A stretch of DNA of 32,322 nt from an uncultured Synechococcus sp. (GCA_937930135.1 CALGVO010000064.1:1-32322), one strand, 5' to 3'; shown: positions 1-7,992, counted from the first letter of the stretch. Numbers and translations: made by a program. The notes: generated by a model from the sequence alone, not told the origin.

Positions 1-1078
1 GGCTGCCGAATTCAGAGGCCAGTTCGCTGGTGAGGCGTTGGCGCAGACGGTTGTCGTCGAGAAGGATCACGGTGAGACCGGCGCGACCGAGAATCAACCG
101 GCGTGATTGTTCCAGAAGGTGCTGGGCGAACACTTCGGTGTTCGGGAGGGGTTGTCGGCGGGGGGCGAAGAGGGGGAGGGGTTCGAGCACTGTCGGTTCC
201 CCCAGTCGCACCACCACATCGGCGTCGAAGCCGGCATCGTTGAGTTCCGTTCGCAGCGGAGCGGACTCGCCGGCGCTGCTGATCAGGATCGCCGCCCGTT
301 GGTTGAGCAGGCCTTGGAGCTGCCGCAGCGGTTCGAGCATCTGCAGTTGCCAGCGCCATTGCAGCAGACGGTGGTCGAGGTCGGCCCAGCAGGCCCAATC
401 GCTTGGGTCCGCCTTCAGCACGCGATCCCATGGGGCGGGCAGGGGATGGAGCAGCGTCAGAAGATCGCGCAGCGCCTGCAGCTGCCCGCTCTCCAGCCGC
501 ACCGTCGCATCCCGGCGCGTGGCCTGGCGAAACACCTGCCTGCTCAGGCGGTCGTGGAGATCCAGCAGGCTGGCATCGGCGTTCGGGTGGGCGTGCCGCA
601 GCCGTTCCCAGTCGTGGCTCTGGAGGGTCAGGGCCAATGCCTGGCGCAGTCGGTGGCTGAGTTGATCCGCTTCGGGAATCAGCAGCAGGTGGTCATCGTG
701 GAGCTGTCCCTGGCGATGGGCCTGGACCAGCTCCTGCGTGGTGAGCAGCCACAACTGCTCGCCATCCGGTGGCTCCAGGCCTTGCCAGCAGGGGAGATGC
801 AGCCCGGCCTCCCGCAACCTGGGACGCTCCACCTGCAGCAGCCGACGGCGCTGGTCGGCTTCCAGCACCAACACGCAGCGTTGGCGCTGCAGGCAGAGGG
901 GCACCAGCAGGCCCAGCCACCAATGCTCTTCACTGCCGGGTGTCAGCTGGATCAGGGCGCGATCACCACGCCGCACGCTGCGGGCGATCAGGCGACTCAG
1001 GGTGAGGTGATGCGGCCAGGCGACCCGGTCGCGTTGCAGCAGGGTTTTCAGCTGCTGATGGGTGCGGGCTTCCAGCAT
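1..1078 (-). CDS. DinG/Rad3-like DNA helicase homologue, N-terminal 359 residues (3' end outside window)
   Basis: The minus-strand frame opens at ATG 1078 (MLEARTHQQLKTLLQRD) and stays open to the left edge, so the C-terminus is missing. The end of the visible part (SRRLILGRAGLTVILLDDNRL) looks like the start of the second helicase lobe of DinG/Rad3-type enzymes. The first lobe is unusual. Where a Walker A motif is expected there is LTPGSEEHWWLGLLVPL with no GKT, and the DEAH-box position reads LLIPEADQL. It may therefore bind DNA or partners without normal ATP-driven unwinding; that is inference. It diverges from tyrA across 58 bases. The helicase family call rests on overall resemblance and on memory of similar genes beside tyrA in marine Synechococcus, so it is moderate. 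Confidence 0.6.
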   Translation of the reverse strand, partial: MLEARTHQQLKTLLQRDRVAWPHHLTLSRLIARSVRRGDRALIQLTPGSEEHWWLGLLVPLCLQRQRCVLVLEADQRRRLLQVERPRLREAGLHLPCWQGLEPPDGEQLWLLTTQELVQAHRQGQLHDDHLLLIPEADQLSHRLRQALALTLQSHDWERLRHAHPNADASLLDLHDRLSRQVFRQATRRDATVRLESGQLQALRDLLTLLHPLPAPWDRVLKADPSDWACWADLDHRLLQWRWQLQMLEPLRQLQGLLNQRAAILISSAGESAPLRTELNDAGFDADVVVRLGEPTVLEPLPLFAPRRQPLPNTEVFAQHLLEQSRRLILGRAGLTVILLDDNRLRQRLTSELASEFGS

Positions 1079-1136
1079 CGGGGGAGCCTAGGCATCCTCC
1101 TGGCTGCGAACGGTTCAGGCTGATCCGTCAACGAAC

Positions 1137-2090
1137 ATGGAACATCCTTGTGGCACAGCGATGCAGCAGCAGGTGGCCGATGTCCCGAAGCTCCCCGCAG
1201 CAGTCGGCATCGTTGGCTTGGGCTTGATCGGGGGCTCTCTCGGGCTGGATCTGCAGGCCCTGGGCTGTCGGGTTGTCGGTCTGGTGCATCGTTCCTCCAC
1301 AGCTGAACGGGCCCTGGAGCGACATCTGGTGCACGCGGTGAGCACCGATCCGGCGATCCTGCGCGACTGCGAGCTGATCATTCTGGCGCTGCCGATCGAG
1401 TCTCTTCTCGATCCCGATCCCGGGCTCGTGGCGGCCTTGCCGCCGCATGCGGTGGTCATGGATGTGGCTTCGGTGAAGGCACCGGTGCTGGAGGTCTGGC
1501 GTCATCGGCATGGCCGTTTCGTGGCCAGCCATCCGATGGCGGGAACCGCCGAGTCCGGTGTGGATGCGGGCCTGTCTGGGTTGTTCCGTGGTCGCCCCTG
1601 GGTCGCCACGCCGGAGCTGGCCACCGACGCAGAGGCGCTTGCCCTGGTGGCGCAACTGGCGCGTTCCCTGGGCAGTCACTGGCTCACGGCCACGGCCCTC
1701 TGCCATGACCAGGCCGTGGCGCTGATCTCCCATGTCCCGGTGCTGGTGAGTGCGGCGCTTCTGCGCGCAGTCGGTTCGGAGCGGGATCCGGCCGTGCGCG
1801 AGCTGGCTTGCCAGCTCGCGTCGAGTGGGTTTGCCGACACCACCAGGGTGGGATCGGGCAACCCCGCGCTCGGTACCGCGATGGCCGCCCGCAACACCGA
1901 AGCGGTGCTGCGGGGGCTGGCGGCTTATCGCTGGAGCCTGGAGCAGCTGGAGGGGGCCATCCTCGCGGGGAACTGGGCGCAGCTGGAGCGGGAACTGGAG
2001 CACACCCGCGCCCTCAGGCCCGCCTTTCTCGAGGCTGCCGGGGCTGGCATCAGTGCTTCAGCTCCAGCGGCAGGCCGCGCTGGGCCGTGA
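1137..2090 (+). CDS. tyrA: Arogenate/prephenate dehydrogenase (TyrA)
   Basis: TyrA oxidatively decarboxylates arogenate (or prephenate) in tyrosine synthesis, in the cytoplasm. The protein has 317 residues. A Rossmann nucleotide-binding motif, VGIVGLGLIGGSLGLDL, lies near residue 30. The second strand ends in VHRSS rather than an acidic residue, which favours NADP(H), as known for cyanobacterial arogenate dehydrogenases. SHPMAGTAESG and the helical C-terminal dimerisation region follow. ATG 1137 and ATG 1161 are both possible starts; neither has a clear ribosome-binding site, and the second leaves a shorter, more typical N-terminus. The last 41 bases overlap the convergent crtD end. Substrate preference between arogenate and prephenate cannot be settled from sequence alone. 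Confidence 0.93.
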   Translation: MEHPCGTAMQQQVADVPKLPAAVGIVGLGLIGGSLGLDLQALGCRVVGLVHRSSTAERALERHLVHAVSTDPAILRDCELIILALPIESLLDPDPGLVAALPPHAVVMDVASVKAPVLEVWRHRHGRFVASHPMAGTAESGVDAGLSGLFRGRPWVATPELATDAEALALVAQLARSLGSHWLTATALCHDQAVALISHVPVLVSAALLRAVGSERDPAVRELACQLASSGFADTTRVGSGNPALGTAMAARNTEAVLRGLAAYRWSLEQLEGAILAGNWAQLERELEHTRALRPAFLEAAGAGISASAPAAGRAGP

Positions 2091-3582
2091 GTTGCCGACA
2101 GGCCATCAGGGCCGAAAGGCTCACGCCCGCCGTGCCCTCGCCTGGGTGGATCGAGTCCCCGCAGAGCCAGAGATTGGCCACCGGGGTGCGACTCGCCAGG
2201 CCGAAGGGACCGAAGCGTGCCGGGCTCTGACCAAGACCGCCCACGATGCCTCGGGGGCGCCCGGTCCAGAAGGCAAAGGAGCGTGGCGTGGCCAGCTCCT
2301 GATGCCGCCACTGCTCCGGGGTGATGCCGAGCCAGTCTTGGAGGGTGGTCACGATCGCGAGTTGCACGTCGTGCTTGCGCTGTCGGTACTCGGCATCGGG
2401 CAGGTCGCACCAGCTGTTGGGATCGGTGAAAACGCTGGCAATCAGGGTGGCTTCGCCCTGGGGAGCGCGTCCGTCACCCTCTCGGCTCACCGACACAAAC
2501 AGCGATCCCGGTGTGCTGCCATCGCGCTGGAGATGGGCGGGGCAGTCGGCCGGGAGTGCCGAACGGGAGACGGCTGCATACAGCACCAGGGCGCCGCTGG
2601 GGGCGTTCAAGTGCTCCAGATGGCGCCGATAGGACGGGGGCATCGGGTCGCGGCTGCTGCCAGCGGAGACCGACGGGATCAGGGTGGGCAGGCACTGGGG
2701 CGGCAGGCTGCACACCACATCGGCGGCCTCCAGCTGCAGGATGTCGCCGTTGGCGCGTTGCGCCCGCACCTGCCAGGCACCCCGCGCCGGATGGCGCTCC
2801 AGTGCCACCACCCGATGACGCAGCAGCAGGGTGCCGCCATCGCGCCTGATGGCGGCGGCCAACTGATCGCTCAGGGTCTGCATGGAGCCCTGAAGATGCC
2901 AGAGCCCCTGGGGCTCCTGGGCCATCTGCAGCACTGTGGCGCCATACAGAGCCGCCGTGCGTGCCGCCGGCTCCTGGGAGTAGAGCCGCAATTGCAGATC
3001 GAGAAAGCGACGCAGCCGCTCGTGGTGCTGGCAGCCACTGAGACGCAGCAGATCCGCCACGCTGAGAAGGCTCAGGGGTGCACTGGCGAGGTTGCCTGGC
3101 CCGATCGCTCCCATGGTTCGGAGCAGATCCCAGCCGGAGCGGATCGGCAGCACCGGATCTTGGCTGGCGAAGGCCCAGTTGCTGCGATGCAGCCGTTCGC
3201 AGAGCGCCCAGAAGGGTGCGCTGCCTGGGAAGTGCCACTCCCGTTCCTGCTTCCAGCGCTCTGGCTGGCGCCAGAGCCGGATCGGCTCCGTGCCATCGGC
3301 CAGGTCCACCACGCAGCCGGGATCGAGCGGTTCGGCGGCGGGCAAGGCCAGCCCAAGGTGAGCCAGGATTCGCGCATGGCTGCCCCCCGGCTCGAGGCCG
3401 GCCACCTGGGTGGCACCCACATCAAAGGTGTAGGGGCCACGCCTGAAGGTGCCGGCACAGCCGCCGAGCTGGTGATGGGCTTCCAGCAGGGTGACCCGCA
3501 GGCCATGGCGGGCCAGGAGCGCTGTGGCGGTAAGTCCGGCGATTCCGCCGCCGATCACAACGACGTCTTGCGTTGGCTCCAT
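2050..3582 (-). CDS. crtD: Carotenoid C-3',4' desaturase (CrtD-type FAD oxidoreductase)
   Basis: This is a CrtI/CrtD-family FAD flavoprotein that desaturates a carotenoid end group at the membrane. The N-terminus carries the dinucleotide-binding motif VVVIGGGIAGLTATALLARHG, followed by LLEAHHQLGGCAGTF. The C-terminal FAD motif is LWLCGDSIHPGEGTAGVSLS. Length is 510 residues, normal for the family. I chose ATG 3582 because GGAG lies 9 bases upstream and the protein then begins four residues before the FAD motif region, as relatives do. ATG 3597, five codons earlier, is possible but overlaps a start codon of the divergent kinase gene in a CCATGG palindrome. CrtD and related desaturases (CrtI, CrtH) are hard to separate by eye; CrtD is favoured by resemblance to cyanobacterial proteins. 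Confidence 0.85.
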   Translation of the reverse strand: MEPTQDVVVIGGGIAGLTATALLARHGLRVTLLEAHHQLGGCAGTFRRGPYTFDVGATQVAGLEPGGSHARILAHLGLALPAAEPLDPGCVVDLADGTEPIRLWRQPERWKQEREWHFPGSAPFWALCERLHRSNWAFASQDPVLPIRSGWDLLRTMGAIGPGNLASAPLSLLSVADLLRLSGCQHHERLRRFLDLQLRLYSQEPAARTAALYGATVLQMAQEPQGLWHLQGSMQTLSDQLAAAIRRDGGTLLLRHRVVALERHPARGAWQVRAQRANGDILQLEAADVVCSLPPQCLPTLIPSVSAGSSRDPMPPSYRRHLEHLNAPSGALVLYAAVSRSALPADCPAHLQRDGSTPGSLFVSVSREGDGRAPQGEATLIASVFTDPNSWCDLPDAEYRQRKHDVQLAIVTTLQDWLGITPEQWRHQELATPRSFAFWTGRPRGIVGGLGQSPARFGPFGLASRTPVANLWLCGDSIHPGEGTAGVSLSALMACRQLTAQRGLPLELKH

Positions 3583-3631
3583 TGGCGCTGGCTCCATGGG
3601 GGCATGCTGGCAGCAGTGGCGGCGGGTTCGG

Positions 3632-4531
3632 GTGCAGGCGGAGTTGGAGCAACTGCTGGATCGCCAGCCCCAGCTGGCTGCGGGCGCCCGGTTGCAGCGT
3701 TGTCAGCCTGTGGGCGGCGGCTGCAGTCAGCAGACCTATCAGCTGCAGCTCAGCGATGGGCGCCTGCTGTTCGCCAAAGCCGGTGACCCTTCGATGCTCA
3801 AGGCGGAGCAGCGTGGTCTGCAGGCCTTGCATCGTCATCTCGATCCCACCGACCTGTGGGTGCCGGAGCCTCTGGTGTTCGACGCTGATGCGTCCGCCCG
3901 TGGTTGGCTGCTGCTGTCCTGGCATGGGTTCACCCAGGGCGACCAGGCGAGGCTCGGTCGCGGTCTGGCTCGCCTGCATCGGCAATCGGCGCAGCAGGGC
4001 TCGCTTGAGAAAGGGACCGGTTGGTTCGGCTGGGCCTGGGATGGCTACATCGGCCTGGGCCATCAACCGGGCGGTTGGTGCCAGAGCTGGGGTGAGGCGT
4101 TCGTGGAGTTAAGGCTCAGGCCCCAGTTGGAGCAGGCCCAGTCGTGGGGGCTGGCGTTGGCTGATCTCGACCCGTGGCTCCACGAGCTGCGGGATCGGCT
4201 CGATCGGCATGGGCCCGACGCTGCCTTGGTGCACGGCGATCTCTGGGGCGGGAATGCGGCCGTGCTGGCGGATGGTCGAGGTCTGATTTTCGATCCGGCC
4301 AGCTGGTGGGCCGATCGGGAGGTGGATCTGGCGATGACCCAGTGCTTCGGAGGCTTCTCGCAAGCCTTCTACAACGGTTACCACCAGGAATGGCCCTTGC
4401 CACCGGGAGCCAAGCAACGGGTGGAGATTTACAACCTCTATCACTGGCTCAACCACGCCAACCTGTTTGGCGGTGGCTACAGGCAGCAGTGCCTGCGTTT
4501 CCTTGAGCACCGGGCACCGCTGTCGTGGTGA
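3632..4531 (+). CDS. Fructosamine/ketosamine-3-kinase family protein
   Basis: The protein is a fructosamine-kinase/aminoglycoside-phosphotransferase fold enzyme. Members phosphorylate sugars attached to protein amines (ketosamines) so that the adduct breaks down, a repair of glycation damage. Motifs seen are the catalytic LVHGDLWGGNAAV and the metal-binding IFDPASWWADREVDLAM, in the right order and spacing for the family, with the N-terminal GGGCSQQTYQL nucleotide loop. GTG 3632 gives 299 residues, close to the usual length. ATG 3596 would add 12 residues but overlaps the alternative crtD start. The true substrate in cyanobacteria is not known from sequence. The gene is followed by a hairpin and then the convergent CAAD gene. 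Confidence 0.88.
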   Translation: MQAELEQLLDRQPQLAAGARLQRCQPVGGGCSQQTYQLQLSDGRLLFAKAGDPSMLKAEQRGLQALHRHLDPTDLWVPEPLVFDADASARGWLLLSWHGFTQGDQARLGRGLARLHRQSAQQGSLEKGTGWFGWAWDGYIGLGHQPGGWCQSWGEAFVELRLRPQLEQAQSWGLALADLDPWLHELRDRLDRHGPDAALVHGDLWGGNAAVLADGRGLIFDPASWWADREVDLAMTQCFGGFSQAFYNGYHQEWPLPPGAKQRVEIYNLYHWLNHANLFGGGYRQQCLRFLEHRAPLSW

Positions 4532-4572
4532 ACGGCGCCGGTCGGTGCCCAAGGAAGCGCGTGGGGGAGAAT

Positions 4573-4589
4573 GGGCTGAAGATCAGCCC
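4573..4589. terminator. Stem-loop between convergent genes (possible bidirectional terminator)
   Basis: GGGCTGA (4573-4579) and TCAGCCC (4583-4589) form a perfect 7-bp stem with a 3-base loop. The CAAD stop codon lies inside the stem. There is no clear U-tract on either strand, so function as an intrinsic terminator is uncertain. Confidence 0.35.
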
Positions 4590-4969
4590 AGGTATTCCTG
4601 ACGCAGGGTCTGGACGCGACTGATCAGGGCCTGGCGTTTTTCGCTTGTGGTGAGGTTCTTCCAGCTCCACTGGCCGACCACCACCACACCGAGCAGCTCC
4701 AGCAGGCCGGGCACCACGGGGAGCAGATTGATCGTGTCGAGAATGCCCTTGATCAAGATCTGCGCCACGATCACTGCCGCGAAGATGCCCACGATCTTGC
4801 CGATGCGACCCACCTTGCTCCAGTCGACCTGATCGAGCGTGGCATTCACTTTGCCCAGCACTTCGCTGTAGCGCTCACTGAAGTTGATGCCCTCAGCAGC
4901 AGTGGCCGTGTCGGTTTCAGGGTTGGAGGTGGACGTCGAGTCGTTCACCGCGGTGCTGTCCTCGCTCAT
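4583..4969 (-). CDS. CAAD/CURT1-like thylakoid membrane protein
   Basis: A 128-residue protein with a low-complexity Ser/Thr/Asp-rich N-terminus (about 1-28), an amphipathic stretch (INFSERYSEVLGKVNATLD), two hydrophobic segments (about residues 60-80 and 83-102) and a charged C-terminal helix (SEKRQALISRVQTLRQEYL). This layout matches the CAAD domain family (cyanobacterial aminoacyl-tRNA synthetase appended domain), which is related to plant CURT1 proteins that curve thylakoid membranes. It is inferred to sit in the thylakoid or another internal membrane. The ATG at 4969 lies only 20 bases from the divergent JAMM ORF start at 4990, so if both starts are right the promoters overlap the opposite coding regions. 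Confidence 0.8.
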   Translation of the reverse strand: MSEDSTAVNDSTSTSNPETDTATAAEGINFSERYSEVLGKVNATLDQVDWSKVGRIGKIVGIFAAVIVAQILIKGILDTINLLPVVPGLLELLGVVVVGQWSWKNLTTSEKRQALISRVQTLRQEYLG

Positions 4970-4989
4970 GAAACGATCACGGGTGGAAA

Positions 4990-5547
4990 ATGCCAGCCGA
5001 GCGTATCGGTCGGCTCTCGGAAATGCCAGAACGGCTGCTCTTCGGTCGTGAATGCCTGATCGTTCTCATGCGCACCCTGGCCGCCCCGGCTCCAGAGGAG
5101 GGCTGTGCGCTTCTGCTGGGTTTGCCCGTCAGCGGTGGTGCCTCCAGACGCAGCGCCTGGTGGGTGCAGCGGGTGTGGCCCTGTTGCAACGTCTGGAGCC
5201 CTGGTCTGACCGCTCTGCCTGAGCCGCCCGATGCCTCCCTCACGCGTCGCCATCGCTTCGCCCTGGATCCACGGGAACAGTTGCATGCGCAGCGCTGGGC
5301 CCGCGCCCGCGGGCTGCAGGTGCTGGGGACGGCCCATTCCCATCCGGAAGGGGAGCCAGAGCCGTCACGGCTCGATCTTGCCTGGGCGACGACGCCGAGC
5401 CTGATGCTGATCCTGGGTGGCTCGGGAGCGCTGGGGGCGTGGTGGATCGAGGCGGGTGCGGCATCGCCACTGTTGCTCCAATACTCAGAGGAGTTGCTCC
5501 AACACTCTGAGGAGTTGCTCCAACACACTGAAGGGGAGGCGAGCTGA
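4990..5547 (+). CDS. JAMM/MPN+ metallopeptidase (M67 family)
   Basis: The protein contains a complete JAMM zinc-peptidase signature: an upstream Glu (PEEGCALLLG) and HSHPEGEPEPSRLD, which fits H-x-H-x7-S-x2-D exactly. Prokaryotic JAMM proteins of this kind cleave C-terminal extensions or isopeptide links of ubiquitin-like sulfur carriers (ThiS, MoaD, CysO families). The next gene, starting right after this stop, encodes the matching E1-like enzyme, so the two probably act on the same carrier. ATG 4990 gives 185 residues. ATG 5023 (MPERLLFGREC) gives a more typical N-terminus and leaves room for a promoter. The last 25 residues hold three tandem heptads described separately. The specific target is unknown. 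Confidence 0.85.
   Translation: MPAERIGRLSEMPERLLFGRECLIVLMRTLAAPAPEEGCALLLGLPVSGGASRRSAWWVQRVWPCCNVWSPGLTALPEPPDASLTRRHRFALDPREQLHAQRWARARGLQVLGTAHSHPEGEPEPSRLDLAWATTPSLMLILGGSGALGAWWIEAGAASPLLLQYSEELLQHSEELLQHTEGEAS
5473..5535 (+). repeat. Three tandem 21-base repeats at the 3' end of the JAMM gene
   Basis: Units at 5473-5493, 5494-5514 and 5515-5535 each begin TTGCTCCAA and encode LLQYSEE, LLQHSEE and LLQHTEG. They are in frame and just precede the stop codon. The near-identity at DNA level suggests recent duplication. Confidence 0.95.
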
Positions 5548-6717
5548 GTGTCGATGCTTCCGTTGGATGCCGTGCCCGAAGAGCTCAGTGCCGAAGAGCG
5601 CCAGCGCTATGCGCGCCACCTGAGCCTGCCGGAGCTGGGCCTTGAGGGGCAGAAGCGGCTCCGGAGAGCTTCGGTGTTGTGCGTGGGCAGCGGTGGCCTG
5701 GGGTCACCCCTGCTCCTGTATCTGGCAGCCGCGGGTGTCGGGCGGATCGGCGTCGTCGATTTCGATCAGGTGGAGGCGTCCAATCTGCAGCGTCAGGTGA
5801 TTCATGGCAGCGCCAGCGTTGGCCAGGCCAAAACCCGCTCGGCGGCCAGCCGGCTCCACGACCTGAACCCCCATGTGCAGGTGGTGGAGCACAACACGAG
5901 GCTCGATCCGACCAACGCTCTGCAGATCCTGGAGCCCTACGACCTGGTGTGCGACGGCACGGACAACTTCCCCAGCCGCTATCTCATCAACGATGCCTGT
6001 GTGCTGCTCGGCAAGCCCTGCATCTATGGATCGGTGCAGGGCTTTGAGGGGCAGGTGAGCGTGTTCAACCGCACGGCTGACAGTCCGAATTACCGGGACC
6101 TGGTGCCGCAGCCGCCTCCGCCGGGCCTGGTGCCCTCGTGCGCCGCCGGTGGCGTGCTGGGCGTGATGCCCGGATTGATCGGCCTGATTCAGGCCACCGA
6201 GGCGATCAAGCTGATCACTGGACTCGGCACATCCCTCGATGGTCGGGTGCTGTTGGTGGATGCGTTGGCGATGCGCTTTCGGGAGTTGACGCTTGCCCCG
6301 TCGCCCACGCGCGAGCCGATCCAACACCTGATTGACTATCAGGCATTCTGCGGCCAGTCCGGATCCGCATTCGCCCGGGAGGAGCAAGTGGAAAGCGTGT
6401 CCGTGCAGGAGCTCAAGGCGTTGCTGGATTCAGGTGCCGACCTGCTTCTGATCGATGTGCGCAATCCCGCCGAAGTGGAGGTGGCAGTGATCGAGGGATC
6501 GGAGCATTTTCCCCTCAGCACCATCGAAAGTGGCGAGGCGATCGAGCCCATCCGCAACCGGGCCAGCGGCCGCAGCCTCTACATCCACTGCAAGCTGGGA
6601 GGCCGCTCCGCCAAGGCGGTGGCACTGCTGGCTGAACATGGCATCGCGGCGATCAATGTCAGCGGCGGCATCGAGGCCTGGTCGTTGGAGGTGGATGAAA
6701 CGGTGCCGCGCTACTGA
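5548..6717 (+). CDS. moeB: MoeB/ThiF E1-like adenylyltransferase with C-terminal rhodanese domain
   Basis: A 389-residue MOCS3/UBA4-like enzyme. The N-terminal half has the E1 ATP-binding motif GSGGLGSPLLLYLAAAGVG with VDFDQVEASNLQRQ and CDGTDNF. The C-terminal rhodanese domain ends in the active loop HCKLGGRSAK (Cys near residue 348). Such enzymes adenylate the C-terminus of MoaD/ThiS-type carriers and then pass on sulfur. The PSCAAGGVLG cysteine matches the position used for the acyl-disulfide step in MOCS3-type proteins. The zinc CxxC pairs of MoeB/MOCS3 are missing (NYRD where CYRC is expected), which I recall as usual in cyanobacteria. GTG 5548 directly follows the JAMM stop; ATG 5554 is an alternative. 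Co-expression with the JAMM gene is very likely. Confidence 0.92.
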   Translation: MSMLPLDAVPEELSAEERQRYARHLSLPELGLEGQKRLRRASVLCVGSGGLGSPLLLYLAAAGVGRIGVVDFDQVEASNLQRQVIHGSASVGQAKTRSAASRLHDLNPHVQVVEHNTRLDPTNALQILEPYDLVCDGTDNFPSRYLINDACVLLGKPCIYGSVQGFEGQVSVFNRTADSPNYRDLVPQPPPPGLVPSCAAGGVLGVMPGLIGLIQATEAIKLITGLGTSLDGRVLLVDALAMRFRELTLAPSPTREPIQHLIDYQAFCGQSGSAFAREEQVESVSVQELKALLDSGADLLLIDVRNPAEVEVAVIEGSEHFPLSTIESGEAIEPIRNRASGRSLYIHCKLGGRSAKAVALLAEHGIAAINVSGGIEAWSLEVDETVPRY

Positions 6718-6732
6718 AGGCAGCGGCCCTCA

Positions 6733-6755
6733 GTGATCCTGGCTGAGCGGATCAC
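6733..6755. terminator. Stem-loop between convergent moeB and cobO genes
   Basis: GTGATCC (6733-6739) and GGATCAC (6749-6755) form a perfect 7-bp stem with a 9-base loop in the 40-base gap between the two convergent stops. Its symmetry would serve both strands. No U-tract follows. Confidence 0.45.
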
Positions 6756-6757
6756 CC

Positions 6758-7918
6758 TCAGTAATCCACACCGCGCTTGAGATCGACGCCCTGTTCGGCG
6801 TAGTGCTTGTGGCACACCATCTCGGAGTGCACGCTGGCCAGATCGAAATAGGCGGGAGGGTTCTTGCAGCGGCCGGTGATGATCACCTCGGTTTCCGCCG
6901 GTTTGCGCAGCAAGGTCTGGAGGATCGGCTCCACCGGAAGCAGTTCCAGATCCACGCTGGGATTCAGTTCATCCAGGATCACCGTTTTGTAAAGCCCGCT
7001 GGCAATCGCGGCCCGAGCGATTTCCCAGGCCCGCTCGGCTTCCACGTAATCGATCGGTTGCTGCTGGCCGCGCCAGACGATCGCATCACGGCCTGAGCGC
7101 AGGTGATCCACCAGGTGGGGGTAGCTTTCCCGCAGGGCGGCGATGGCGGCGTCTTCGGTGTAGCCGCTGCCCCCCTTGAGCCACTGCAGGATCAACACCC
7201 GATGGCTCTTGTCTTGCGAGATGCCGCGGCCGATGGCCTGGAGGGCTTTGCCCAGGGCGCTGGTGGACTTGCCCTTGCCTTCGCCGGTGTAGATCTCGAT
7301 GCCGCCCTGGGGAGCCATCGCCGTCACGCCGGCCTCTGAGGGCTCGGGGCGCCGGTGGGCCCGCATCTCTGAATGGAGATCCGCCATCTGCACCAGGGCG
7401 CGGGGAGCGGCTCGTCCTGTGACGATGATCTCCATGCCCTCCGGCCGCTCGCGCAGGCTTCGCAACACGTCGTCGAGATCGAGCAACCCCAGCTCCAGCA
7501 CCGGGTTGAGCTCATCGAGCACCACCACGGAGTAGAGGGCGCTGGCGATGGCGCCCTTGGCGATGTCCCAGCCCCGCTGAGCTTCCTGCCGGTCAAAGCG
7601 GCTCACCTCATCAGCTCCGAAATACTCGCCACGACCGGTGCGCACCTGGTCGATCAGGTGGGGGAACCCCTGTTGCAGGGCTTCGATCGCCGCATCCTCG
7701 TCGTAGGCCCGGCCTGGCCCTTTCAGGAACCGCAGCAGCAACACCCGGGTGCGGCGTTGTTCGCAGATGCCAAGCCCGATGGTGCGCAAGACCACACCCA
7801 GAGCGGCCTGGCTTTTGCCCTTGCCCTCCCCGTCGTAGACATGCAGTTGACCGAGGCTGCGTTCGCGGCTGTCAGCTGCTGTCACGATGCCGATGGCTGG
7901 TCGTCGATTCCCTGCCAT
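6758..7918 (-). CDS. cobO: Cob(I)yrinic acid a,c-diamide adenosyltransferase, tandem two-domain CobO
   Basis: CobO/BtuR-type enzymes transfer the adenosyl group of ATP to the corrinoid cobalt. This protein contains two complete CobO domains in one chain. Each has a P-loop (GEGKGKSQAALG in the first, GEGKGKSTSALG in the second), a VLDELNP segment and an IIVTGR/IITGR strand ending in HSEM. The domains meet near residue 205. I chose ATG 7918 (MAGNRRPAIGIV), which matches relatives; ATG 7936 would add six residues. Both P-loops look intact, so either domain could be active. The duplication was probably inherited within cyanobacteria rather than arising here, since I recall similar lengths in relatives. 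It ends at a shared hairpin with moeB. Confidence 0.9.
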   Translation of the reverse strand: MAGNRRPAIGIVTAADSRERSLGQLHVYDGEGKGKSQAALGVVLRTIGLGICEQRRTRVLLLRFLKGPGRAYDEDAAIEALQQGFPHLIDQVRTGRGEYFGADEVSRFDRQEAQRGWDIAKGAIASALYSVVVLDELNPVLELGLLDLDDVLRSLRERPEGMEIIVTGRAAPRALVQMADLHSEMRAHRRPEPSEAGVTAMAPQGGIEIYTGEGKGKSTSALGKALQAIGRGISQDKSHRVLILQWLKGGSGYTEDAAIAALRESYPHLVDHLRSGRDAIVWRGQQQPIDYVEAERAWEIARAAIASGLYKTVILDELNPSVDLELLPVEPILQTLLRKPAETEVIITGRCKNPPAYFDLASVHSEMVCHKHYAEQGVDLKRGVDY

Positions 7919-7992
7919 GGCCGGAAGATGAGCCACCGGAGCTTACCGAGCTTGAACCGCGTTGTGGTTGGGCTGGCGGCGATTCTGGTGCG

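Noticed and set aside
107..1123. 338-codon + strand frame at the left edge
   Set aside because: Opposite strand of the helicase-like gene, whose minus frame is continuous and domain-bearing.
1750..3786. 678-codon + strand frame over tyrA/crtD
   Set aside because: Antisense shadow of crtD and out-of-frame tyrA; no domain content.
5473..5535. Short repeat array resembling a CRISPR
   Set aside because: Units are contiguous without spacers and are in-frame codons of the JAMM gene.
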